From assembly GCA_029287575.1 (NCBI GenBank), contig JARFQW010000042.1, positions 1 through 64,000 on the forward strand: 64,000 nt of DNA, written 5' to 3'. This DNA is from Gammaproteobacteria bacterium. GTDB lineage: Bacteria; Pseudomonadota; Gammaproteobacteria; Steroidobacterales; XN24. The translations under genes and the position numbers were made by a program. Below the pieces are notes generated by a model. The model saw nothing but the letters and a program-made list of their open reading frames with translations, made no database searches and had not been told where the DNA came from. Below are positions 18,550 to 26,605 of the stretch, piece after piece; the stretch's first letter is position 1; each line of letters begins with the position of its first letter.

Positions 18550-18591
18550 TCTCCGGCTTCCCCCTCGGGAGCGGTGCAGACAGAGGAACAA

Positions 18592-19308
18592 ATGGCGGTC
18601 TTCTACCTGATCCGTCATGGCCAGGCGTCATTCGGCAAAAACGACTACGACCAGCTGTCGCCGGTCGGTGAGCGGCAGGCCAAGATCCTTGGCCATCATA
18701 TGCGCCGTCTCCTGCCGGCCATGGATGCCGTTTTCGCCGGCACGCATACCCGCCAGCAGCGGACCGCGGATCTGGCGGTCGAAGCCATGGAAGTCCAGGC
18801 CCCGGTCGACACGCTGGCGGCCTTCGACGAGTACGACTATCGCCGCGTGATCAGCGCCTACCTGCCGCGCTTCATGACGGACGTTGGCGAGGCGCGGGGT
18901 ATTCGCCGCGAGGACATCGGCCGTGATCCACGGCTGTTCGATCTCGCCTTCCGCTTCATGATCCGCGCCTGGATGGCCAACGACCCCCACGAGGAAGAGG
19001 CCTTCGAGACCTTTCAAGTGTTCTGCAACCGGGTTTGCGCCGGTATCGAAGCCATACTCACGACCTGTGAGCCCAAGGCCCGAATCGCCGTGTTCACCTC
19101 AGGCGGAACGATCTCGGCCCTGCTGCGTTCGGTGCTGGGCCTGTCCAACAAGCGCACCCTGTCGCTGAACTGGAGTATCTACAATGCCTCGGTGACCCAG
19201 CTCTACTACGGTCGGAGCCGTGATCACCATGAAGCGCTCCTCATGGGTTTCAACAACATCGCCCATCTGGAAATCACCGGCGACCGCGACCTGATCACCT
19301 TCAGATAA
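18592..19308 (+). CDS. Histidine phosphatase family protein (Ser in place of second His)
   Basis: 238 residues; ATG 18592, AGAGGAA 4 bases upstream. The N-terminal phosphate pocket Leu-Ile-Arg-His-Gly-Gln-Ala (His9) and Thr-Arg-Gln-Gln-Arg-Thr-Ala are those of the phosphoglycerate-mutase-like superfamily. The motif near the C-terminus that normally reads Ser/Thr-His-Gly-Gly is Phe-Thr-Ser-Gly-Gly-Thr-Ile here, so the second catalytic His is Ser; I have seen this Thr-Ser-Gly-Gly form in a subgroup of bacterial members. Catalysis may be weak or changed. It lies 27 bases before the acyl-CoA dehydrogenase gene and may act on a phosphorylated intermediate of that pathway, which is only an inference. 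Confidence 0.85.
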   Translation: MAVFYLIRHGQASFGKNDYDQLSPVGERQAKILGHHMRRLLPAMDAVFAGTHTRQQRTADLAVEAMEVQAPVDTLAAFDEYDYRRVISAYLPRFMTDVGEARGIRREDIGRDPRLFDLAFRFMIRAWMANDPHEEEAFETFQVFCNRVCAGIEAILTTCEPKARIAVFTSGGTISALLRSVLGLSNKRTLSLNWSIYNASVTQLYYGRSRDHHEALLMGFNNIAHLEITGDRDLITFR

Positions 19309-19335
19309 CCACATCGGCACACCCCGGGGCCCTGC

Positions 19336-20541
19336 ATGGAATTTTCGATCGACCCTTCTCTGGAAAGCCATCTCGCGGCAGTTCGCGAATACGTGGATGA
19401 GCGTCTCGTCCCCCTGGAGCCCCTGCTGCTGGCCCAGGACTGGGGGCGGCTGTGGCCCGCGCTCGCGGAATGCCGGGAGGAAGTCACCGAGCGCGGCTGG
19501 TGGGCGCCGAATCTGCCCGATCACGCCGGTGGCACGGGTGCGGGCCTGGTAACCCTGGGGCTTTTGTCCGAGGAACTGGGGCGGACACCCACGGGCCACT
19601 TCGCGTTTGGCTGCCAGGCCCCGGACGCCGGCAACAGCGAACTCCTGCTCCAGCACGGAACCGACGCGCAAAAAGCAGCCTATCTGGAACCGCTGGCCCG
19701 CGGCGAGGTCCGCAGCTGCTTTCTGATGACGGAACCGGAATTTCCGGGCTCGAACCCTGTCCTGATGGGCACCACCGCGGTCGCTGACGGAGACGATTGG
19801 GTCATCAACGGTCACAAGTGGTTCGCGACCGCCGCCGATGGTGCGGCTTTCGGTATCTGCATGGCGGTCACCGAGGCGGACGCCCCAAGACACCAGCGAG
19901 CAAGTATGATCATCGTGCACATGGATGACGACGGCGTCGAACTCGTGCGCAATATTCCAGTCATGGGCCATGGCGGGCACGGCTGGTTCAGCCATGGTGA
20001 AGTGCGCCTGACCAACGTGCGGGTACCGGCCTCTCGCCTGCTCGGCGGGCCCGGCGCGGGATTCGCGATGGCCCAGGAACGGCTCGGTCCGGGCCGGATC
20101 CATCACTGCATGCGCTGGCTGGGCATTTGCCGCCGGGCCCTCGATGAGATGATTCGCCGGGCTGCGCTCCGGGAGGTCAAGCCCGGCACACCGCTGGCCG
20201 CCATGGGCACCGTCCAGGACTGGATCGCGGATTCCGCCGCAGAGATCGAGGCGGCCAGGGCGCTGGTCCTGAAAGTCGCCTGGAGTATCGAGGAGCACGG
20301 GTTCCGCGCGGCGCGCGAGGAAATCTCGATGATCAAATACTTCACGGCGAACGTCATGCAGCGCATCGTGGACCGGGCGGTCCAGACCCATGGCGCTCTC
20401 GGTGTCACCGACGACACGATCCTCGCGTTCTTCTTCCGGGAGGAGCGGGCAGCCCGGATCTACGACGGCCCGGACGAGGTGCATCGGATGTCCGTGGCCC
20501 GCAGGCTCCTGAAACCCCATCTACGGCCCGCCGCTTCGTGA
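19336..20541 (+). CDS. Acyl-CoA dehydrogenase of the ACAD10/11 (LvaC-like) type
   Basis: 401 residues; FAD-dependent. The substrate/FAD signature Leu-Met-Thr-Glu-Pro-Glu-Phe-Pro-Gly-Ser and Gly-x-Lys-Trp-Phe are present. The C-terminal motif reads Tyr376-Asp377-Gly-Pro-Asp-Glu-Val-His, so the usual catalytic Glu of medium-chain enzymes is Asp, and Gly-Val-Thr-Asp-Asp-Thr replaces the common motif; both are traits of the ACAD10/11 group. That group, with an APH-type kinase, turns 4-hydroxyacyl-CoA into enoyl-CoA by phosphorylation and phosphate elimination; LvaC of Pseudomonas putida is the levulinate example. The next gene is such a kinase and overlaps by 4 bases (GTGA). Confidence 0.93.
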   Translation: MEFSIDPSLESHLAAVREYVDERLVPLEPLLLAQDWGRLWPALAECREEVTERGWWAPNLPDHAGGTGAGLVTLGLLSEELGRTPTGHFAFGCQAPDAGNSELLLQHGTDAQKAAYLEPLARGEVRSCFLMTEPEFPGSNPVLMGTTAVADGDDWVINGHKWFATAADGAAFGICMAVTEADAPRHQRASMIIVHMDDDGVELVRNIPVMGHGGHGWFSHGEVRLTNVRVPASRLLGGPGAGFAMAQERLGPGRIHHCMRWLGICRRALDEMIRRAALREVKPGTPLAAMGTVQDWIADSAAEIEAARALVLKVAWSIEEHGFRAAREEISMIKYFTANVMQRIVDRAVQTHGALGVTDDTILAFFFREERAARIYDGPDEVHRMSVARRLLKPHLRPAAS

Positions 20542-21611
20542 GCGATTCATCCCAGACCGTCGCCGTGCGTCCGGGCGAGGAGCTGGATACGGGCATCGTG
20601 GCCCGGTTTCTCGCCGACCATTTACCGGTGCCCGCGGCGGATGTTGCCATCGAGCAGTTTCCCGGCGGCGCATCGAACCTGACCTACCTGGTAAGCGCAG
20701 GCGACAAGGAATACGTGCTGCGCCGGCCGCCCTTCGGCACCAAGGCCAAGTCGGCCCACGACATGGCGCGGGAATACCGGATCCTCAGCCATCTGCACGA
20801 GGTTTTCGCATACGCGCCGCGGCCGCTGGCATTCTGCAGCGATGCCTCACTGATCGGTGAACCCTTTTACGTCATGGAACGACTGCCCGGAATCATCCTC
20901 AGGCGCGAGCTCCCCGAGGGCCTGACTCTGGATGCGGGCGCTGCCCGGGCCCTGTGTGAAAACCTGATCGGCGTGCAGGCGGAGCTGCACGCGGTGAACT
21001 ACGCGGCGGCCGGGCTCGAAGGGCTCGGTCACCCGGAAGGCTACATCGCGCGCCAGATTGCCGGCTGGAGCGATCGTTATCGCAAGGCGCGGACACCGGA
21101 CGTTCCGGATAACGAAGCCCTGATGACGTGGCTTGCGGACAACCAGCCGCCCGATTCCGGCCGGGCCGCACTCATCCACAACGACTACAAGTTCGACAAC
21201 GTGGTGCTTACCGCGTCGGATCACGGCCTGGCGATCAGCGGCGTCCTCGACTGGGAAATGGCTACCCTGGGCGACCCGCTGATGGACCTGGGGGCGTCGC
21301 TCGCGTACTGGGTCGAGGCCGGCGATCCGCGTCCCATGCAGCTGATCCGGATGCTCCCCACCCACCTCCCGGGCATGATGTCCCGCCGGGAGGTCGTTGA
21401 ACGTTATTTTCAGGTCAGCGGCCTGGATACGGAGCGCTTCGACATTTACTACGTCTACGGCCTGTTCCGGCTGGCCGTGATCGTGCAGCAGATCTATTAC
21501 CGCTACACCAAGGGCCAGACCTCGAACCCGCAATTCGCTCGCTTCGGGGAGTTCTGCACCGTCCTTTCGCGCACCGCCGAGGCGGTCGCCGGCGGGGCGG
21601 ACCTGATCTGA
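20538..21611 (+). CDS. APH-type phosphotransferase (ACAD10/11 kinase-like, LvaA-like)
   Basis: 357 residues from GTG 20538, overlapping the dehydrogenase stop. The N-lobe has Gly-Gly-Ala-Ser-Asn-Leu-Thr-Tyr and Leu-Arg-Arg-Pro-Pro-Phe-Gly, standard for the ACAD10/11-associated branch. The catalytic loop is His214-Asn-Asp216-Tyr-Lys-Phe-Asp-Asn221 and the metal-binding motif is Leu-Asp238-Trp-Glu. These enzymes are not antibiotic-resistance kinases; by family knowledge the branch phosphorylates the 4-hydroxyl of hydroxyacyl-CoA. Coupling to the acyl-CoA dehydrogenase supports that function here. Followed after 49 bases by an SDR. Confidence 0.93.
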   Translation: MSDSSQTVAVRPGEELDTGIVARFLADHLPVPAADVAIEQFPGGASNLTYLVSAGDKEYVLRRPPFGTKAKSAHDMAREYRILSHLHEVFAYAPRPLAFCSDASLIGEPFYVMERLPGIILRRELPEGLTLDAGAARALCENLIGVQAELHAVNYAAAGLEGLGHPEGYIARQIAGWSDRYRKARTPDVPDNEALMTWLADNQPPDSGRAALIHNDYKFDNVVLTASDHGLAISGVLDWEMATLGDPLMDLGASLAYWVEAGDPRPMQLIRMLPTHLPGMMSRREVVERYFQVSGLDTERFDIYYVYGLFRLAVIVQQIYYRYTKGQTSNPQFARFGEFCTVLSRTAEAVAGGADLI

Positions 21612-21660
21612 CGGCAATCCGGCGGATTGCCGCCCCGACGACGCAACAAGGAAAACAGAG

Positions 21661-22428
21661 ATGAGCGAAAAGGACCTGTTCGACCTTTCCGGCCGCGTAG
21701 CCCTGGTCACCGGCGCCAGCCGCGGCATTGGCGAAGCCACCGCCAGACTGCTGGCCCGCCACGGCGCACACGTCATCGTCTCCAGCCGCAAGGCAGAGTC
21801 TGTCGAAGCGGTGGCCGACGCCATCCGGAGCGACGGCCATCAGGCCGAGTCGATGGCCTGTCACGTCGGTGACATGAACGCCGTGGACGAGGCCTTCGAG
21901 CAGATTGCCTCGGCGCATGGCCGGCTGGATATCCTCGTCAACAATGCCGCGACCAACCCCCATTTCGGACACATAGCCGAAACCCCCATGTCCATGGTGG
22001 ACAAGACGCTGGACGTCAACGTCAAGGGATACTTCCAGATGTCCCAGAAGGCAGCCCTGATGATGAAGGCCAGCGGCGGCGGGGCCATCGTCAACACTTC
22101 GTCGATCAATGCCGAACGTCCCGGCCCGTATCAGGGCATTTACTCCGTCACCAAGGCCGCCGTGGTCAACATGACCAAGGCCTTCGCCAAGGAATGTGCC
22201 GCCTGGAACGTGCGGGTCAACGCCGTCCTGCCCGGCCTGACGGACACGCACTTCGCCTCGGCGCTGATCCAGAACAAGCAGATGCTGGAGATGATTTTGC
22301 CGCTGATTCCCATGAACCGGGTGGCTCAGCCCGAGGAGATCGCGCCGGCCATCCTGTTCCTGGCCGCCGACGCCGGCAGCTATGTGACCGGAGCCTGCCT
22401 GCCTGTAGATGGCGGTTTTCTGACCTGA
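21661..22428 (+). CDS. Short-chain dehydrogenase/reductase (FabG-like)
   Basis: 255 residues; AAGGAAAA lies upstream of ATG 21661. Thr-Gly-Ala-Ser-Arg-Gly-Ile-Gly, Asn-Asn-Ala-Ala, catalytic Ser in Thr-Ser-Ser-Ile-Asn, Tyr-Ser-Val-Thr-Lys, and a C-terminal Pro-Val-Asp-Gly-Gly are classical SDR features. In the family branch that looks like dehydrogenase/reductase member 4 it would act on keto or hydroxy acyl groups. It stands between the LvaA-like kinase and the DDAH gene with its TGA sharing one base with the DDAH ATG (TGATG), so the run appears to be one transcript. Confidence 0.92.
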   Translation: MSEKDLFDLSGRVALVTGASRGIGEATARLLARHGAHVIVSSRKAESVEAVADAIRSDGHQAESMACHVGDMNAVDEAFEQIASAHGRLDILVNNAATNPHFGHIAETPMSMVDKTLDVNVKGYFQMSQKAALMMKASGGGAIVNTSSINAERPGPYQGIYSVTKAAVVNMTKAFAKECAAWNVRVNAVLPGLTDTHFASALIQNKQMLEMILPLIPMNRVAQPEEIAPAILFLAADAGSYVTGACLPVDGGFLT

Positions 22429-23204
22429 TGAGACGCGCGCTGGTCCGGCCCGTTTCCGAGAGCCTCTCACGCTGCGAGCTGACCTGTATCGAACGCAGCG
22501 TCATCGACCTGGAAGTGGCCACCGGGCAGCACCGGGACTATTGCCAAATTCTCGCGGAGAACGGTCTCATCGTGCAGACCCTTCCTGCGGCCCATGACCT
22601 GCCGGATGCCGTGTTCGTCGAGGACACCGCGGTTGTACTGGACGAACTGGCGGTGATCACCCGGCCAGGGGCCGAATCACGCCGGCCCGAGGTGGTCGCG
22701 GTCATCGAGGCCCTCGCGCCGTGGCGGGAACTCGTTCACCTCACGGCCCCGGCGACGCTGGATGGCGGCGATGTCCTGGTCGTGGACAGGACGGTGTTTG
22801 TCGGTGCGAGTGCGCGCAGCAACGAGGCGGGGCGACAGCAGCTTGCGACCGCACTGGATCCTTGGGGCTACCAGGTTCGGGCCGTCCCGCTGAGCGGGTG
22901 CTTGCATCTGAAGTCCGCGGTCACCCTCGTCTCCGACGAGCTGCTGCTGGCCAATCCGCGCTGGGCCTCGATGGAGGCATTCGGGGGAATCCCGCATATT
23001 CCGGTGGCGCCGGAGGAACCTCACGCCGCCAACAGCTTGCGCCTGCCGGACCGGCTGCTGTTGCCCGCGGCGTTTCCGCGCACCCGGGAGCGGCTCGAAG
23101 ACGCCGGTATCGCAACACTCACCGTACCCGCCGGCGAACTGGCGAAGGCCGAAGGCGGAGTCAGCTGCCAGAGCATCATCTTCGACGACGGTCTCGCACA
23201 GTGA
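22428..23204 (+). CDS. N(G),N(G)-dimethylarginine dimethylaminohydrolase (DDAH)
   Basis: 258 residues. Hydrolyses dimethyl- or monomethyl-arginine to citrulline and methylamine. All active-site positions of the bacterial enzyme are seen: Phe-Val-Glu65-Asp66-Thr, catalytic His160 in Gly-Cys-Leu-His-Leu-Lys-Ser, and nucleophile Cys247 in Gly-Gly-Val-Ser-Cys-Gln-Ser, close to His162/Cys249 of the Pseudomonas aeruginosa enzyme. The substrate helix Asp-x-Arg seen elsewhere fits Leu-Asp-Gly-Gly-Asp. An acyl-chain role for its neighbours does not explain its presence; it may simply salvage methylated arginine from protein breakdown. Ends overlapping the next gene by GTGA. Confidence 0.95.
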   Translation: MRRALVRPVSESLSRCELTCIERSVIDLEVATGQHRDYCQILAENGLIVQTLPAAHDLPDAVFVEDTAVVLDELAVITRPGAESRRPEVVAVIEALAPWRELVHLTAPATLDGGDVLVVDRTVFVGASARSNEAGRQQLATALDPWGYQVRAVPLSGCLHLKSAVTLVSDELLLANPRWASMEAFGGIPHIPVAPEEPHAANSLRLPDRLLLPAAFPRTRERLEDAGIATLTVPAGELAKAEGGVSCQSIIFDDGLAQ

Positions 23205-23674
23205 GTAGCGCGGGCGGCATCGTGGCCACCGGCTCGGCGGTGCTGAAGGCGCTGCAAACCCTGCGGACCATGGGCAAGGGCGAGCGCGGCCGGCGGCGCA
23301 AGCTGCTCGCCGGGCTTGGGGAGATTCTCGACGCAACGCTGCTGCACACCCGCGACGGAGTGGAGGCCGGGGCCGTCATTCGAACCCTGGATCCGAAACC
23401 CATGGCAGATCTGATTGCCTCCGACCTGGATTTTCGGAGCCTGAGGCGTGGCGCGGTTAGCGCGGCGACGACCCGCGGTGTCGGCTTCTACAAGCGCTAC
23501 GTGGGCTGGTCCACCGAGCGCCTGTACACGCACATCTACCGCAAGCTCGCCGAGCTGAAGCGGATTGCGGATCTGCCACCCGGAGAGGGGATACGCCTGG
23601 ACCGAAGGCTGGCCAATCTGCAGAAGCTGATCGTGCTCTTTATCTGGCACGTCGGCCACGCCGCAGACTGTTAG
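23201..23674 (+). CDS. Unknown small basic helical protein
   Basis: 157 residues from GTG 23201, overlapping the DDAH stop by 4 bases. The N-terminus carries a basic patch, then long helices with Arg-Asp-Gly and Trp-Ser-Thr-Glu-Arg-Leu-Tyr-Thr-His motifs, and a hydrophobic C-terminal helix ending Ile-Trp-His-Val-Gly-His. No signal peptide and no convincing membrane helix. I do not recognise the family. Translational coupling to DDAH suggests shared expression but gives no function. Confidence 0.65.
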   Translation: MSSAGGIVATGSAVLKALQTLRTMGKGERGRRRKLLAGLGEILDATLLHTRDGVEAGAVIRTLDPKPMADLIASDLDFRSLRRGAVSAATTRGVGFYKRYVGWSTERLYTHIYRKLAELKRIADLPPGEGIRLDRRLANLQKLIVLFIWHVGHAADC

Positions 23675-23855
23675 CGGCAGCAGAAAGGCCGTTGATCTAT
23701 GCTTCACTCCTGTGATGCATCGCCATGAGCCTTCAGACCGGACCTCGCCTCCCTATGGGGCCTTTCTGACGACCGCCGCCAGCGCGTCCCTCGCCGACAG
23801 CAGTGCGCGTGCCTTGCATGGACCGCGCGGTCCGCGGCCCGGGAGCTGAGCGGTC

Positions 23856-24347
23856 TTGCTGGGTTCGCTGCACTGGATTTGTGCCAGCGCGGCGTTGCTG
23901 CTGGCCGCAGCCGTATTCGCGCGCCGCAAGGGTACCGCCAGCCACCGGACTCTCGGCTGGATCTACGTGGCCTGCATGCTGATCCTCAATGCCGCCGCGC
24001 TGGGCGTGTACCAGATAACAGGCATCTGGGGCCCGTTTCACTGGCTGGCCCTCGTGAGCCTGGCCACGTTGTGCGCCGGCATGCTGCCGGCGATTCGCAG
24101 GTCCGCGGGCCGCTGGCAAACCGGGTGGCTCGGGTACCACAGCCACTTCATGGCCTGGTCAGCCATCGGGCTGGCGGCGGCCGGCGCCTCGCAGCTTGCG
24201 GTGCAGATTTATCCGAACTGGTATGCCGTGATCCTGGCCACCGGACTGACGATGGTGTCCGGCTCGTGGCTGATTCGCCGGCATATCCCGGGCGCGATTC
24301 GCGCAAGCCGGCCGCGCTCGGCCGGTCCCGGTCCGGGAGCGGAATAG
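23856..24347 (+). CDS. DUF2306 family membrane protein
   Basis: 163 residues from TTG 23856; a TGA lies in frame at 23847 and no ATG or GTG is available before the conserved part, and GGGAG is about 10 bases upstream. Four hydrophobic segments are present. The pattern Ala-Ser-His-Arg-Thr-Leu-Gly-Trp-Ile-Tyr-Val, then Trp-Gly-Pro-Phe-His and Tyr-His-Ser-His-Phe-Met-Ala-Trp-Ser is typical of DUF2306 proteins, which have histidines in the membrane and no known function. In frame with and 4 bases before the next gene. Confidence 0.75.
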   Translation: MLGSLHWICASAALLLAAAVFARRKGTASHRTLGWIYVACMLILNAAALGVYQITGIWGPFHWLALVSLATLCAGMLPAIRRSAGRWQTGWLGYHSHFMAWSAIGLAAAGASQLAVQIYPNWYAVILATGLTMVSGSWLIRRHIPGAIRASRPRSAGPGPGAE

Positions 24348-24351
24348 GCCT

Positions 24352-24945
24352 GTGCAGCCCAAGGCACCGGGACAGCACCAGAGCTATCGGATTTCCCAGG
24401 GCCGGAACGGCCTGGAGATCACCATCGATCCGAAACGGCAGGCGGCCCAGAGCCTGATCCTGGTGCTCTGGCTGGTCGGCTGGGCTGCAGGAGAGATCGC
24501 GGTGCTGCGCGAATTCACCGATAGCAGCGGCGATGCCAACCGGATCATGCTGGCGGTCTTCCTGGTGGCCTGGACGCTCGCCGGGCTGATGGCGGCCAAG
24601 GCGCTGCTTTTCAGCCTCGGCGGACGGGAACGGCTGCGCATCAACTCGGTGGAGCTGGAGCACCGCCTGGAGGCACCGCTGGTGGGTCAGCACAAGACCT
24701 ATGAGATGAGCCGGATCTCGAATCTCCATGTCGGCCGCCCGGCACCGGCCCGTTACGGCCGTCCGACCGACCGGCGGCCCCGCAAGGGACGCATTCGGCA
24801 AAGCGGGCGGATAAGCTTTGACTACGACGGTAAACCGGTGGGGATCGGCCAGAGCCTGAGTAAGGAGGACGCCGAAGCCATCGTCCGCGAATTGCACAAC
24901 CGGTTCCGGCATCTGGAACCCAGCGCCCCGTCCAAAGGCAGCTAG
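24352..24945 (+). CDS. Unknown membrane protein with two transmembrane helices
   Basis: 197 residues from GTG 24352. A soluble N-terminal strand (Gln-Gly-Arg-Asn-Gly-Leu-Glu-Ile-Thr-Ile) precedes two hydrophobic helices (about residues 33-50 and 63-88), then a cytosolic domain rich in Arg, ending in an amphipathic helix. The layout of strands, helix pair and strand is like a bacterial PH-domain-type or DUF protein; I do not recognise it. It lies 4 bases behind the DUF2306 gene and 12 bases before the acetyltransferase, so all three likely share a transcript. Confidence 0.7.
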   Translation: MQPKAPGQHQSYRISQGRNGLEITIDPKRQAAQSLILVLWLVGWAAGEIAVLREFTDSSGDANRIMLAVFLVAWTLAGLMAAKALLFSLGGRERLRINSVELEHRLEAPLVGQHKTYEMSRISNLHVGRPAPARYGRPTDRRPRKGRIRQSGRISFDYDGKPVGIGQSLSKEDAEAIVRELHNRFRHLEPSAPSKGS

Positions 24946-24957
24946 GCTGCGTGCACG

Positions 24958-25461
24958 ATGGCGGGCATGGAATTCCGCATCGCCTCCCCGGCGGACCAGG
25001 TCGCCGTAACGGCGATCTACAACCACTACGTGCAGGAGACGCCCTATACCTTTGACGTTGAGGCCTTCAGCCCGGAAGCACGGGCGCCGTGGTTCGGCCA
25101 GTTCGCCAGCCGCGGCCGGCACCAGCTCCTGGTAGCGGCCAGCGGCGATGCGGTGCTGGGCTATGCCTGCAGTACGGCGTTCAAGCCCAAGCCGGCGTAC
25201 GCTTCTACCGTGGAAACGACGATTTATCTGGCGCCCCATGCCGTGGGGCAGGGCATCGGCCCACGCCTGTATGGCGCGCTCTTCGAGCGCCTGGCCACCG
25301 AGGATATCCACCGGGCGATCGCGGGCATCGTCACGCCGAATCCGGCTTCCATGGCGCTGCATGAACGGCTGGGCTTTCGGCCCGCCGGCGTCCTCGACGA
25401 GGCCGGCCGCAAGTTCGGCCGCTGGTGGACCGTGGAGTGGCTCATAAAGCGCATGGGCTGA
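24958..25461 (+). CDS. GNAT N-acetyltransferase (phosphinothricin acetyltransferase-like)
   Basis: 167 residues. The GNAT acetyl-CoA loop reads Val-Gly-Gln-Gly-Ile-Gly near residue 97, and the start Ile-Ala-Ser-Pro-Ala-Asp-Gln-x4-Ile-Tyr-Asn-His-Tyr-Val and the tail Gly-Arg-Trp-Trp-Thr-Val-Glu-Trp match the phosphinothricin/methionine-sulfone type (MddA/YncA). Those enzymes acetylate the amino group of glutamate analogues such as methionine sulfoximine. The substrate in this host is not known. Last gene of the run beginning at 23856. Confidence 0.92.
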   Translation: MAGMEFRIASPADQVAVTAIYNHYVQETPYTFDVEAFSPEARAPWFGQFASRGRHQLLVAASGDAVLGYACSTAFKPKPAYASTVETTIYLAPHAVGQGIGPRLYGALFERLATEDIHRAIAGIVTPNPASMALHERLGFRPAGVLDEAGRKFGRWWTVEWLIKRMG

Positions 25462-25532
25462 CGGGGCGAAACCGCAACGCTTCCCATTCCCGGATGCATC
25501 ACGTTTTCGCCGCTACTGCAGTGCGCCTGCTA

Positions 25533-25544
25533 TACATTTATGTA
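25533..25544. promoter_or_regulatory. 12-base palindrome TACATTTATGTA upstream of the TonB-family gene
   Basis: TACAT-TT-ATGTA is a perfect dyad in an AT-rich spot of otherwise GC-rich DNA, 59 bases before the TonB start. TATACA at 25531-25536 could serve as a -10 box, which would put the dyad over a promoter, as for an operator. It does not resemble a Fur box. No known binding site is matched. Confidence 0.3.
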
Positions 25545-25603
25545 GAGTCGCCGTCGGGCGGCGGCGGCCAACAGGCATCAAGATCGTTCGGGAGGATCTT
25601 CAG

Positions 25604-26335
25604 ATGCTAAAGGCTCGCAGCAACAGCGCCGTATCAGGCGCACACACCTTTTCCGGAACGCTCTTCTCTCGCCTGCGGGCGGTTCTGCGCATCGGTATCT
25701 GCATGCTCCTGGCCAGCGTCGTCACGGCTGCTTTGTTCTACTTCGACAGCGTCCTGGTGCGGCGGCCCCAGGCCTTCGACACGGGCGTCAAACGGGCCAA
25801 GCTGGTCGACTTCGTGCGGGTGCAGGAACAGCAATACCTGGTGACGAAGAAGCGAATGCCGAAAAAGCCACCGCCGCCGGATGCCCCGCCACCGCCGCCG
25901 AAAATCCAGATTGCGGCCAACGACATGGCGCCGCCCATGGATATCAATATGGACATACCCGCGATCGATATCCCGATGGGAGGCGGGAACGGCCCGTTCA
26001 TCGGTTCCTGGTCGAGCCGCACGGGCGACAAAGCCATGGACGGCGACGTCATTCCGATCGTTCGGATCGAGCCGCAGTATCCTCGGGAAGCCCTGCTCAA
26101 GGGCATGGAAGGCTGGGTGAGGCTCGCCTTCACGATCCAGGAGGACGGGTCGGTCTGTGACGTGGCCGTAGTCGAGGCGGAACCGGCCAGGGTGTTCAAT
26201 CGCAATGCCGTCCGCGCCGTGTTGCGCTGGAAGTTCAAGCCGCGGATCGTCGACGGCCAGCCGGTGCGCCGGCAGGGCCAGCAGGTGATCGAGTTCAAAC
26301 TGGATGCGGATCTCGACGTAGAGTCACTGAGCTAG
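25604..26335 (+). CDS. TonB family protein
   Basis: 243 residues; ATG 25604 with GGAGG 8 bases upstream. It has a single N-terminal transmembrane helix (about 28-46), a proline-rich Lys-Pro-Pro-Pro/Ala-Pro-Pro-Pro-Pro spacer (about residues 84-102) and a C-terminal TonB domain (Tyr-Pro-Arg-Glu-Ala, Gly-Trp-Val, and the ending Trp-Lys-Phe-Lys-Pro). It transmits proton-motive energy to outer-membrane receptors with ExbB/ExbD. No exbB or exbD is beside it in the window. It is flanked by a palindrome upstream and a hairpin downstream, so it is probably a single-gene unit. Confidence 0.92.
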   Translation: MLKARSNSAVSGAHTFSGTLFSRLRAVLRIGICMLLASVVTAALFYFDSVLVRRPQAFDTGVKRAKLVDFVRVQEQQYLVTKKRMPKKPPPPDAPPPPPKIQIAANDMAPPMDINMDIPAIDIPMGGGNGPFIGSWSSRTGDKAMDGDVIPIVRIEPQYPREALLKGMEGWVRLAFTIQEDGSVCDVAVVEAEPARVFNRNAVRAVLRWKFKPRIVDGQPVRRQGQQVIEFKLDADLDVESLS

Positions 26336-26355
26336 GGAGATGCGGCGGATGAAAA

Positions 26356-26379
26356 GGCCGGAGGAAAACGTCTCCGGCC
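26356..26379. terminator. Hairpin between TonB and the DUF4442 gene
   Basis: GGCCGGAG (26356-26363), 8-base loop, CTCCGGCC (26372-26379): an 8-bp perfect stem. On the plus strand no T-run follows, but on the minus strand the stem is followed by TTTTC (from GAAAA at 26351-26355), so it terminates the minus-strand DUF4442 transcript best and perhaps both. Confidence 0.6.
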
Positions 26380-26605
26380 CGCAACGGAACTGACTGGATG
26401 GCGGCCCGGGGACGGGCCGGCTGGCAGGCTTGTTGCTCGTGAGCGGCGACTGGCAATCCCGAGGCTCGTGGCCGAGCGAGCGCCAGACCGAACGCCGGAC
26501 CGGGCGCCCGATCAGGGCCGCCATCCAGGCTTTCCCGGTTTCGCGGCGTACCCAAGGCGATCGGGTCGGGGATTTACGGACACCACAGGAACACAGTCCG
26601 GGGAG

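Noticed and set aside
20538-21611. Aminoglycoside resistance kinase
   Set aside because: The APH-like fold is of the ACAD10/11-associated branch and the gene is coupled to an acyl-CoA dehydrogenase, so antibiotic resistance is not supported.
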